DNA of 64,000 bases from DAOUKH01 sp965219875 (GTDB taxonomy: Bacteria; Chloroflexota; Dehalococcoidia; SHYB01): contig CBDCOW010000003.1 in NCBI GenBank assembly GCA_965219875.1, forward strand, positions 1,364,001-1,428,000, read 5' to 3'. A program made the translations under genes and the position numbers. The notes under the pieces were generated by a model that saw nothing but the letters and a program-made list of their open reading frames with translations, had not been told where the DNA came from and did not search any database. Below are positions 40,822-49,422 of the stretch, piece by piece. Within the stretch, counting starts at the first letter, position 1, and each line of letters begins with the position of its first letter.

Positions 40822-41825
40822 CGAAGCTGGGGCATGACCTTCTCGGCGAAGGTGCGCGCCTGCCGCAGGTTCATCTCGGCGTCGACTGAGAAGAAGCCGA
40901 CCACGACCTCGTCCACGCCGGCTTGGCCGTAGCGGCGCAGGCGGTCGGCCAACTCGTCCGCGGAGTAGTTGCGGGGAAAGTCGTAGGAGGCCCCCATGCG
41001 CTCCTCCGACCACTGCGCCCGGACACGTTCGTCGGGCTCCTCCAACCGTCCAGTGTGGATGTAGATCACCTCGAACGGCTCGGCGCGCCCGACGCGCCGC
41101 GCCTCTTCGCGGGCAAAGTCTACTCCCGCCTTGAACTGCTCCGGCTCCATTGGCGCGGGCGACGCGAGCCAGCCGTCGCAGAGCCGCACGGCCCGCCGGA
41201 TGGCCGCCTTGGCCATGCCTCCGTAGTAGATCGGGGGCGGCTGCTGCACCGTCCGGCCCAGCGTCAGCGCCTCGTCGAAATCGAAGTAGCGTCCGTGGAA
41301 CGAGGCTGTGCCGCCCGCCCAGACCGCCCGCATTACCTGGATGTACTCCTCCGTCATCGCGGCGCGTTCGTCGTAGGGCACGCCCAGAGCCTCCGACTCG
41401 GCGCGCACGTGCCCCGCCCCGACGCCGAGGGAGATGCGGCCTCCGGAGAGCACGTCGATGGTCTGCACCGCCCGCGCCTGCACGATGGGGTTCCGGTAGG
41501 GCAGCACCACCACGCTCGACCCGATGCGGACGCGCTCGGTGACGCCCGCCAGGTAGGCCATCACGCTGTAGCCTTCCAGGAACCAGTTATTGCTGCCGTA
41601 GTACTGCTCCGGCGTCACCCGCTGGGTGTCGGCGGGCCGTCCCGTCATCCACTGATAGCGGGACCGCTCGAAACCGACCTCGTCGATGGCCCCCACCGGT
41701 GCGAGGAGGTGGTCGGCGGTCCACACCGAGTCGAACCCCGAGCGGTCCGCCTCCCGCGCGACCGCCGTGATCGCCTCGCGGTCGCCCCAAGGCTGTGAGC
41801 TGGGGATACTCAGTCCGATGCGCAT
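40818..41825 (-). CDS. LLM-class flavin-dependent oxidoreductase, copy 2
   Basis: A 335-residue luciferase-like protein. MRIGLSIPSSQPWGDREAI opens the barrel; SGFDSVWTADHLLAP, ERVRIGSSVVVLPYRNPIVQARAVQTIDVLSGGRISLGVGAGH and PIYYGGMAKAAIRRAVRLCDGW are family blocks of the F420/FMN-type TIGR03619-like group. Coenzyme F420 use cannot be ruled out. It differs from copies 1 and 3 in its insert (FERSRYQWMTGRP). No partner gene is adjacent; a giant membrane protein gene lies upstream. Confidence 0.9.
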   Translation of the reverse strand: MRIGLSIPSSQPWGDREAITAVAREADRSGFDSVWTADHLLAPVGAIDEVGFERSRYQWMTGRPADTQRVTPEQYYGSNNWFLEGYSVMAYLAGVTERVRIGSSVVVLPYRNPIVQARAVQTIDVLSGGRISLGVGAGHVRAESEALGVPYDERAAMTEEYIQVMRAVWAGGTASFHGRYFDFDEALTLGRTVQQPPPIYYGGMAKAAIRRAVRLCDGWLASPAPMEPEQFKAGVDFAREEARRVGRAEPFEVIYIHTGRLEEPDERVRAQWSEERMGASYDFPRNYSADELADRLRRYGQAGVDEVVVGFFSVDAEMNLRQARTFAEKVMPQLR

Positions 41826-41863
41826 GTGTTCACCTCGTTGGAGACTTTGCGTAGCTCCGCCGG

Positions 41864-44800
41864 CTACACCGGGACCTCGTAGATAGTCACCGTTTCATTC
41901 CGGTAAACAACGGCAAGGTCGCCGTCGGCGGCCATGCGCTCGAACTTCTCCAAGCCCTCGGCCGGGTGGACTTTGCGCTCATGGTCGCCGACGTAGATGT
42001 AGCGGACGTTGTACTTGTCGAGGAACGCCGCGGCCTCGCTGGCGCGCGTCGTACTGAAGAAGCGCTCCACGTCCCCCATGCGCCGCTGCACGACGCCCTG
42101 CTGCTCACGCGGGCAGTGCGCCCCGGCATACAGACCGCAGCGCTGCTGCTGCTGGTGCCATTCCCATCCCAGCACCACCGGCAGGCCGGTGTAAGTCGCC
42201 ACCCGGCTCCGCAGCGAGCGGTACCGCTGCCCCAGCCCCTCGACGACCACCGGCGAGCCCTGCACGTTGTCCTGCATCCATTCCAGCGCCTCGCGCTCGG
42301 GCCGGAGCGGCGCCCACGTCTCCGTATCGTAGTCATACAGCGACGTTTCGTTCATAAACGTCATCCCATCCCGCGTCGGAGCGATGTGCATCAGCCGCCT
42401 TTCCGACCGGTCCGGAGTGGCAAGAATTGGATAAATGAGCGCCCCCACAAGGAGAACAAGCACCACGCCCCGCCAGATCCGCCCGCCCCGCGCGGCCCAC
42501 CGCCCCGGCAACCCCCCCGCCAGCTCCAAGCCGAATCGCATACGCCACAGGATGAAGGCTGAGGCCAGCGCCATGAGCACCCATGCCTGGAGGTAGAGTT
42601 TGAAGACCGTGTTCATCCGGCCCGTGGAGATGTTGAGGTGCCAGATATCCACCGCGACCCCGATGGCCAGCGGCGTGGCGATAAGCAAGTAGACGAAGAG
42701 TCCCACCGGCGCGCCCGCGTCTTCGGAGCGGACGGCCCGCCAGACCAGCGGGACGAGTAAGAGCAGCAGGCTCCCCAAGAAGACAATCGTCGCCATGCCG
42801 GCAGTCCAGAGCGCCGCCGCCACGATTACGTAGGCCGCCGCAAAGAATAGCCGGCCCCAGCGCGGCCGAGGCCAAGCGGTGGGGTAGGTCGGCCAATTCC
42901 AGCGACGCCGCGCCGCCCCGGTGGAAGAGGCCAGCGCAAGCGATAGCTCGGCTTCGCTGACGGGGGTGGGGTCGCGCTCGCCGACGGCTTCCTCGTCGAC
43001 GGCGTCCGCCCCGCCGGGGCCGCCGTTCTCGTCCTGGTCTTGCGGGCGGCGGAAGAGACGCCAGGCGATGAAGCCCGCGATGACGACGATGAAGAAGCCG
43101 TGGATGCCTAGGTAGCGCCAGAGCACGGCTTGGTTGTCGGTGCGCGCGATGGCATCGGTGTAGGGGAGGAACGACTCGTAGCTCTGCTGGAAGGGCAGGA
43201 AGAAGAGATAGCCGATGGCGTAAAGGCCCGCCGTCTTGACGGCGGCGAGGGCGAAGAGGCCCAGCGTCGCCTCTCGCCGCGCGGCGTACTCCGCGATGAG
43301 GACCGCGGCCCCGCCGACGAGCAGGTAGGTGGGGGCGTCCCAGCTATTCGTTGCCTGTATCGCGCCGAGGGTGAGGCCCAGCGCGATGTAGGGTGGCCAC
43401 GACATGACACCGAAACGCCCGCCCTGCCCCCGCGTGCCGACGATGAACGCGAGCGCGAGCCCGACGGCTAGGACCGTCAGCGGGATGACGAACAGGTGGG
43501 CGTGCGGGTCGGCGAAGAGGAAGGTGAAGAAGGGGAACTCGGTGATGCCGTGCTCGCCCTCGGGCCCGAGCATGCGGCTGCTGCGCCAGAAGTCGAAGCT
43601 GCCGAAGTCCTGGTTGCGCAGGACGCGGCCCAGCCCCTGCGCCAGCTGCGCGGCGCCGTCGAGGTTGCCGAGCACGGTGACGAAGAGCGCGGCCATCACG
43701 CCCGCGGCGATCGGGGAGGGCAGGCGCGGCCCGCGTCCGGCATCGTCGAGGCGGCGCTTGACGAGCGCGGCGAGGTTGTATACGACCGAGAAGGCCGCCG
43801 TCGCCGTCAGCGCGAAGAAGAGCGGAACAATGAGGGTGATCGCGATGGAGGGCAGGATGCCGGTGAACTTGGTGAAGGCGGCCCCCATGAAGAAGCCGAA
43901 GTAGTAGTAGTTCAGTTGGCCGCCCGCGTACCAGGGGTCGTACGGCGGCATGTGCGTCGACTTCAGCACCGCATTGAAGTAGGCGAAGTCCATCGGCTTC
44001 TCGCCGCCGAGGTAGAGGTCCCACAGGTCCGGGTTCCACATGCGCACGGCGAACATGCCGGCGAACGCAACGAGGAACAGGACCTCGCCGGCGATGATCA
44101 CGCGCCGTTTTTCGCGCAGGAAGTCGAGGATCTCCCTGCCCCGGCGGCGGAGGATGGCCGCCGAGACTAGTCCCAGGAGCAGCAGTCCGACGAGGACGGA
44201 AAGCCGGGAGAAGGAGAGCCAGTGCAGGCTGGCGAGGAGCCAAGGGATGTAGGCGGCAAGCAGGACGCCGAATATCTTGCCAAGGAAGTAGCCCCGGTCG
44301 GGGAGCCAGCGGAACACCATGAGGGTGATCGGCAGCGCGAGCAGAAACGCGAGCTGCGCGGCGAGGAACCAGACCACCTCGGGAATCTTGTTGACGAAGG
44401 AGCCCCGGCTGAAGATCTCCGACCACGTCCCCCCTTCCTGTTGCGTCCGGGCGTCGTCGTCGGAAAGCAGCAGCAGCTCGCCGCCGCTAGCGGTCGTCCC
44501 GACGGCCGGGCCCCAGGGGAGGTTGTTCCGGTAGAAGGCAAGCTGTTCCTGCGGCGTCCCCTCCAGCGTCTTCTCGAAAATGAGCACGAGGGGGTGGTCG
44601 TAGACGGTGACGTTCTCGTCGGCGAAGCCGAGGTTGAGCTCGACGGCGGTCTGCTTATACTCCCGCAGCGCCTGCGGTTCGGGCAGGCCCGGTCGGCCGA
44701 AGGTGTCGTGTTCGAGTGAGACCCCGAAGAGGTTGGGGTACGCGGTCTCGAAGTGCGCGAGCTCGAAGCCGAGTTCCCCCCGGAACAGCGCGTGATAGTA

Positions 44801-46591
44801 GTCGCTGGTGGCGGGATAGCGCTCCGGCAGCCGTGGGATCGTGCCGTAGAGCCGGTTGCTGTAGAACACGAGGTAGTCGGCGTCGGCGAGCAATTCGGCC
44901 ATGTGCTCGCGCTTGACCACACTGTCGGGGTTGTAGATCTCTAGCTCGTCGATACGGTAGCCGTAGAGTCCGTTGCGAACGCCGCCCAGGCCTTCCTCCC
45001 AGTGTTCCTTGACGATGGAGACATCCCGAGGGGAGGACTGCTCGCGGATCCAGTCCGCGGCGGCGGTGGCGGGGTGGGGGCCGTCGTAGATGCGCGCGAA
45101 GCTGACGGCGTAGAGCAGCGTGAGGAGAAGGACGGCGGCGAGGGGGACGTAGACGAAGCGCGGCGTCAGGGCTCGGAGGAAGGGCAGGTCGGGGAGACGG
45201 CGCTCGCGCAGGACCGTCAGCGCCTCGCTGACCAGGCTCGAAGCCATGATCGCGAGAAGCGGCGTGATCGGCAGCATGTAGCGCAGGAACTTTACGTCAA
45301 ACGCGCCGACCGTGGCGAAGTAGGGCGCCACCCATGCCAGCATGAGGATGTGACGCGGATCGCGGCGGCGGAGGGCGACGGCGATGCTGAACGCGAAGCC
45401 GGCCCACATGAGAATGCCGAGGGGCAGGCCCACCCCCCAGAGGGCGAGCTGCCGCACGTGGTAGAGATAGGGGGTCGTCTCGATGTACTGCCGGGTGTAG
45501 GGAAGATCGGCAATGCGGCGCACCATCTGGCTCTCGTTGCCGATGTCGCCGACATAGGTCCCGTAGTCGATCCAGGCATAGGGCTGCAGGATGGTGAAGA
45601 CGACGATCGTGACGCCCGCCGACAGCAGCAGGAGCTTGCCGGCGTGGAGGAGCCGGGGGACGAGCTCGGGGTCTTGCGCGGCCTCGCGGACGACGCGCGA
45701 TACCGCCCACGCCAGGAGGCCGACGCCCCCAAGTACGCCGAGGGCCCAGAAGACCGGCTGGCTGAACCCGACGGCCATGCCGGCCAGGGCCACGGCGCCG
45801 GTGGCGAAGAGGACCGGCTCGCGGCGGTGCTCCGGCAGCGCCCACAGCGCCGCGGCGGCGACAAAGACGAAGGCGAAGGGGAGCGCGCTGAACTTGCTCG
45901 CCAACGCGATGCCGAAGAAGAGGGCCGCGATGGCGAAGTATTTGTAGGTCCCTTGCTTCTCCCCCTTCGTGGACAAAGCGCCCTTGCTCAGGAAGTAGAA
46001 GCCCCCCATGATGAACGTCGCCAGCATCAGGTCGCTGACGAAGAAGTGGCTTTGCTGGATGTGGAGGACGGCGAGCCCAATCATGGTCGCGGCCAGCAGG
46101 CCCTCCCACCGTCCGAAGAGCCGCCGCCCAATGAGGTAGACGAAGACCACGGTGAGCGTATCGAGGAGCGCCGAGACGACGCGGCCGGCGCGGGCGAGCT
46201 CGATCAGCGGCGGATTCTCAAAGACGGGCGGGGCCAGATAGCCGGCGGCCTTGAGGAGGTAGAGCGGCAGCGAGCCGTAGGGGAACCAGCCCGGGTTCCA
46301 CGAGCTGCCGACGGAGAAGAGCGAGCCGAGGTCCCCGATGGGGAACGTCATCTCGCTGACGCGGAGCAGGATCGCGCGCTCGTCGGGGTGGTAGAGGCCG
46401 CCGTCGTCCCAGTCCAACCCCCACAACCGGAAGAAGAGCGACAGCCCGACGAGGATGGCAAGGAGGAGGAGATCAAGCCGCGCGGCGCATGCCGCCACCG
46501 CGCGCCGCAGCGGGTCCAACTCCGGGTCCGGTTCCTGTTCGGCGTCCCGCCCCGCCGGATCGGGAGTAGACGATGAGGGCTGCGATTTCAT
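41864..46591 (-). CDS. Giant GT39/DUF2298 membrane protein
   Basis: A 1575-residue protein with about 25-30 membrane helices. The N-terminal half (to about residue 500) resembles PMT/GT39 glycosyltransferases: first loop YHPDERAILLRVSEM with the Asp-Glu pair, and ATMIGLAVLHIQQSHFFVSDL. A soluble stretch (about 510-730) follows. The C-terminal half matches DUF2298 (YYY) proteins: YDPWYAGGQLNYYYFGFFMG, FADPHAHLFVIPLTVL, TNSWDAPTYLLVG and NTVFKLYLQAW, ending in a soluble domain with VVEGLGQRYRSL. It probably transfers a lipid-linked sugar outside the membrane. ATG 46591 (with GTG 46597 as alternative) lies nine bases after an extended -10 box (TGATAGAAT). Confidence 0.85.
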   Translation of the reverse strand: MKSQPSSSTPDPAGRDAEQEPDPELDPLRRAVAACAARLDLLLLAILVGLSLFFRLWGLDWDDGGLYHPDERAILLRVSEMTFPIGDLGSLFSVGSSWNPGWFPYGSLPLYLLKAAGYLAPPVFENPPLIELARAGRVVSALLDTLTVVFVYLIGRRLFGRWEGLLAATMIGLAVLHIQQSHFFVSDLMLATFIMGGFYFLSKGALSTKGEKQGTYKYFAIAALFFGIALASKFSALPFAFVFVAAAALWALPEHRREPVLFATGAVALAGMAVGFSQPVFWALGVLGGVGLLAWAVSRVVREAAQDPELVPRLLHAGKLLLLSAGVTIVVFTILQPYAWIDYGTYVGDIGNESQMVRRIADLPYTRQYIETTPYLYHVRQLALWGVGLPLGILMWAGFAFSIAVALRRRDPRHILMLAWVAPYFATVGAFDVKFLRYMLPITPLLAIMASSLVSEALTVLRERRLPDLPFLRALTPRFVYVPLAAVLLLTLLYAVSFARIYDGPHPATAAADWIREQSSPRDVSIVKEHWEEGLGGVRNGLYGYRIDELEIYNPDSVVKREHMAELLADADYLVFYSNRLYGTIPRLPERYPATSDYYHALFRGELGFELAHFETAYPNLFGVSLEHDTFGRPGLPEPQALREYKQTAVELNLGFADENVTVYDHPLVLIFEKTLEGTPQEQLAFYRNNLPWGPAVGTTASGGELLLLSDDDARTQQEGGTWSEIFSRGSFVNKIPEVVWFLAAQLAFLLALPITLMVFRWLPDRGYFLGKIFGVLLAAYIPWLLASLHWLSFSRLSVLVGLLLLGLVSAAILRRRGREILDFLREKRRVIIAGEVLFLVAFAGMFAVRMWNPDLWDLYLGGEKPMDFAYFNAVLKSTHMPPYDPWYAGGQLNYYYFGFFMGAAFTKFTGILPSIAITLIVPLFFALTATAAFSVVYNLAALVKRRLDDAGRGPRLPSPIAAGVMAALFVTVLGNLDGAAQLAQGLGRVLRNQDFGSFDFWRSSRMLGPEGEHGITEFPFFTFLFADPHAHLFVIPLTVLAVGLALAFIVGTRGQGGRFGVMSWPPYIALGLTLGAIQATNSWDAPTYLLVGGAAVLIAEYAARREATLGLFALAAVKTAGLYAIGYLFFLPFQQSYESFLPYTDAIARTDNQAVLWRYLGIHGFFIVVIAGFIAWRLFRRPQDQDENGGPGGADAVDEEAVGERDPTPVSEAELSLALASSTGAARRRWNWPTYPTAWPRPRWGRLFFAAAYVIVAAALWTAGMATIVFLGSLLLLLVPLVWRAVRSEDAGAPVGLFVYLLIATPLAIGVAVDIWHLNISTGRMNTVFKLYLQAWVLMALASAFILWRMRFGLELAGGLPGRWAARGGRIWRGVVLVLLVGALIYPILATPDRSERRLMHIAPTRDGMTFMNETSLYDYDTETWAPLRPEREALEWMQDNVQGSPVVVEGLGQRYRSLRSRVATYTGLPVVLGWEWHQQQQRCGLYAGAHCPREQQGVVQRRMGDVERFFSTTRASEAAAFLDKYNVRYIYVGDHERKVHPAEGLEKFERMAADGDLAVVYRNETVTIYEVPV

Positions 46592-46600
46592 ACCCACGCT

Positions 46601-46609
46601 ATTCTATCA
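46601..46609 (-). promoter_or_regulatory. Extended -10 for the giant membrane protein gene
   Basis: TGATAGAAT on the minus strand (46609-46601) is followed after nine bases by ATG 46591. The transcript would have little or no leader, as for tsaE, higB and the 16844 gene. Confidence 0.5.
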
Positions 46610-46704
46610 GTGCGTTCCGGCGCGCTTCCGGGATTTCCGCACCGTGCGAGCGCCGCCCGCTCCCTTGAAAGGGTCTTGCAGGCGTTACCCTAAGGGCAAT
46701 GGGA

Positions 46705-46724
46705 CTCAAAGCCATTTGAGGAGG
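46705..46724 (+). promoter_or_regulatory. Hairpin overlapping the ribosome site of the PLD-AAA+ gene
   Basis: CTCAAA (46705-46710) and TTTGAG (46715-46720) form a 6-bp hairpin with a 4-nt loop. Its 3' arm overlaps the start of the Shine-Dalgarno GAGGAGG (46718-46724), 5 nt before ATG 46730. Folding would partly hide the ribosome site and hold translation low. Confidence 0.4.
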
Positions 46725-46729
46725 CTGGC

Positions 46730-48787
46730 ATGACACTTGGCGAACCTAGGCCCGGAGAAACCCTGGAATTCGACATCGACGACGGGACCGGGCTTCGCGT
46801 GGCCCGCGCCCGATTCGAGTCCGAGTCCAGGTTTTCCTGGTCGCTGTTCGACGGCTACGACCGAATCCGGATCCTTACCTACTCGGCAGGCGTGAGCGCG
46901 ATAGTCCGGCTACTTGACAGCCACGGATTCAGCGACTTTGAGTGCGTGTTCGGGTGCGAAAGCACTCTGCGCACGTTGAAGGACGTTATGGCCTTCCAGC
47001 AGGTCGCCATAGGCGACACCAGGGCCGCAATCAAGAACCTTCCAGACGAACGCCATGCCTTCATTCTCAGTCGCGTCAGAGAGGGGCAGGCCCGGTTTCG
47101 AGTGCTGCGCAAACAGATAGCCCACGCCAAACTTTACCTCCTCGAAAACACGAAGTCCGGAAGGACGCGCACCTTAATCGGCTCTGCGAACCTGTCTGAG
47201 ACTGCTTTTGGTGGACGCCAGTCCGAGACCTTGGTGTGCTTTGACGAGGACGACTCCGCCTGGGGCCACTACCTCAGCATGTACAAGTCCATCAGGGACC
47301 AGGCGTCCGATGAGATACCACTACCGCCCGAGCGAGTCGAGCGCGCGGAGATAAGCCTCCAGGAGATACCAGTTCTGGACCCCACCGACCATGCGACCCT
47401 CGTGATTGACTCCACAGAGACGGAGCATCAGCAACGTAACGTTGTCCACATAAACGTCCCCACTCAGATAGAGCGGATAGAGAAGATGAAGGCGGCGATC
47501 CCACCTGTAGTAGCGAACATCATCCCGCCGCCTCGCAATGGGAAACAGCTGATAACCCGCGAACTCAGACGCGACATAGTCAAGGAGTACAGCCGCATCC
47601 GCGTTGTGCAATCCGAAGAAGAAGCTGACCATCGAGAACTGTCCATCGACAGGGACGCCAAGACGGTCTCCCTCTTTGGCGAACCGTTCTCACTGGAACC
47701 CGATCCCGTCGCTGCCCGGAAGGACGCGAAGCTGTTGGTCGATTTCTTCGGCAACTACGAGGGTACGTTCGAAGGCGGAATGGGAGTGGAGAGACTTCAG
47801 CGGGACTACTTCATCCTCTGGTCATGGCTCTACTTCTCGCCATTCATGTGTGACATGAGGACTCTGGCCGGCCACGACGGAGACATCTTCAGGTTCCCAT
47901 CATTCGCCATAGTGTACGGCAAGCCGTCATGTGGCAAGTCCAGTCTCGTCGACACCCTGATGACCTCAATGTTTGGCAGGGCGTACAACATCGATAAGCG
48001 AGAGTTCACGAAAAGCAGACTCCGGGACATCCAGCACGCATACAAGCGGTTCCCTGCCGTGTTCGATGACATCGGCAGGCCCGCCATTCGCAACCACGGC
48101 GAGGACGCGATCAAGGACGAGACCCCTCCGCTGGTCGCCGAGTTCCCTTGTTTCGTGCTGTCGATGAACCAGGAGCTCAAGGCCTTCACCGACCAGATTG
48201 TCAAGCGCAGCCTGATGATCTACACGACCACCGCGCTTCCTTCCTACAAGGAGAGCCTGCGGCACGAGTTGCACCTGAAGATTCAGGAGGTGCGCAGGGG
48301 TCTGTCCACCCATTTCTACCGGGAGTACCTGAAGAGGGTCTTCGTTCGACTCGACGAAACACCCATGCCCGGCGACTGGCTTGCGTTCTCGTCCACCGCC
48401 TTGTCCGGGTTGATCGGCGACCTGCTGGACGACAACCCGCCCAAATGGTGCGGACCAATCAGGTGGAACGACTACGCGGATAAGCGCCATGAGCGGGTCA
48501 AGGCCCAGATCGATCACCTGTTGAGGCCAGCTACAACAATGAAGCAGGAGGGCAATCAGCCCACAGGCTGGATACTGGAAAGCGACAAGGTAATCGTGAT
48601 CGAACAGACCGACACGTTTGGGCGGCGCGAGTTTGATTGGGAAAACGTTCCCTCCACCCTCATAGACGACAACGCCAGTGTTGGGGGCCGGACTGTCTTG
48701 AACCGCCCCGAACTTGAGGAGTTTTTGGACCGGAAACTCAGCGGGCGACAAAACGGCCTGCTCTACAAGATACTGGGGAGAAGATGA
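46730..48787 (+). CDS. Phospholipase D-like nuclease fused to an AAA+/SF3-like ATPase
   Basis: A 685-residue protein. The N-terminal part (about 40-180) carries one PLD motif: HAKLYLLEN (His132, Lys134), GSANLSETAF (151-160) and Glu166. The C-terminal half (about 380-560) is a P-loop ATPase: Walker A YGKPSCGKSSLVD (about 396-408), Walker B AVFDDIG (443-449), a sensor-1-like Asn480 in FVLSMNQEL and an Arg493 in VKRSLMIY, an order like SF3/D5-type AAA+ ATPases. Single-HKD enzymes work as dimers. GC content is clearly lower than neighbours. No partner gene is present. A one-gene nuclease-ATPase fits a phage-defence protein, but this is inference. Confidence 0.75.
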   Translation: MTLGEPRPGETLEFDIDDGTGLRVARARFESESRFSWSLFDGYDRIRILTYSAGVSAIVRLLDSHGFSDFECVFGCESTLRTLKDVMAFQQVAIGDTRAAIKNLPDERHAFILSRVREGQARFRVLRKQIAHAKLYLLENTKSGRTRTLIGSANLSETAFGGRQSETLVCFDEDDSAWGHYLSMYKSIRDQASDEIPLPPERVERAEISLQEIPVLDPTDHATLVIDSTETEHQQRNVVHINVPTQIERIEKMKAAIPPVVANIIPPPRNGKQLITRELRRDIVKEYSRIRVVQSEEEADHRELSIDRDAKTVSLFGEPFSLEPDPVAARKDAKLLVDFFGNYEGTFEGGMGVERLQRDYFILWSWLYFSPFMCDMRTLAGHDGDIFRFPSFAIVYGKPSCGKSSLVDTLMTSMFGRAYNIDKREFTKSRLRDIQHAYKRFPAVFDDIGRPAIRNHGEDAIKDETPPLVAEFPCFVLSMNQELKAFTDQIVKRSLMIYTTTALPSYKESLRHELHLKIQEVRRGLSTHFYREYLKRVFVRLDETPMPGDWLAFSSTALSGLIGDLLDDNPPKWCGPIRWNDYADKRHERVKAQIDHLLRPATTMKQEGNQPTGWILESDKVIVIEQTDTFGRREFDWENVPSTLIDDNASVGGRTVLNRPELEEFLDRKLSGRQNGLLYKILGRR

Positions 48788-48892
48788 TTGAAGTGTGTGC
48801 GGAAGCCCATACGGGCAAGCAACGGCACTCTCGGTTTTGAATTCTGAATGGTGGCAGGCCGGTTGCCCGGTGGTGAAGGGGAAGACCGCCCG

Positions 48893-49393
48893 ATGACCGG
48901 CCCGCCGCTGGATGACCGGCCCCGCTACGCCGTGGACGTCGAGATCGGCCCTGCCGCGGAGGACGCGCTCGACGCCGTCTGGGTGCGCCGCGTCGTCGAA
49001 GCGGCGCTGGGTGCGGAGGGCGTCGCCGAAGCGTCGGCGGTTGACGTGTGGATTGCGGGCGACGAGGAGGTCCACGCGCTCAACCGCGAGCATCGCGGCG
49101 TGGACCGGCCCACGGACGTGCTCTCTTTCGCCTTTCAGGAGACGGAGCCGTTCCCCGCCGGGCCGGACGAGGCGCCAAGCCTGGGGCAGGTGGTGCTATC
49201 ATTCCCCCGGGCCGTGAGCCAAGCGCGGGAGTACGGCCACGCCGCCAAGTTGGAAGTAGCTTTCCTCCTTGTCCACGGCGTGCTCCACCTGCTCGGCTAC
49301 GACCACGGCGGCCCCGGCGAGGAGCGGCGCATGTTCGGCAGGCAGGACGTGATCTTGACCGGCCTCGGCCTTGCCATCCCCGGCGGTCGCTAG
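48893..49393 (+). CDS. ybeY: Endoribonuclease YbeY
   Basis: A 166-residue metalloprotein for 16S rRNA 3'-end maturation. ATG 48893 (MTGPPLDDRPRYAVDV) is preferred to upstream starts in the same frame. HALNREHRGVDRPTDVLSFAF and the zinc site HGVLHLLGYDHGGPGEERRMF (H-x3-H-x5-H) are complete. It is the first gene of a ybeY-dnaX-ybaB-recR run. Confidence 0.95.
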   Translation: MTGPPLDDRPRYAVDVEIGPAAEDALDAVWVRRVVEAALGAEGVAEASAVDVWIAGDEEVHALNREHRGVDRPTDVLSFAFQETEPFPAGPDEAPSLGQVVLSFPRAVSQAREYGHAAKLEVAFLLVHGVLHLLGYDHGGPGEERRMFGRQDVILTGLGLAIPGGR

Positions 49394-49422
49394 CGCCCCA
49401 GACGACCCATGACCGCGAGCCT

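Noticed and set aside
45002..46576. 524-codon plus-strand frame
   Set aside because: Antisense to the giant membrane protein; low-complexity charged sequence without family features.
49195..49203. TGCTATCAT inside ybeY as a promoter for dnaX
   Set aside because: It lies within a coding region far from the next start; probably chance.
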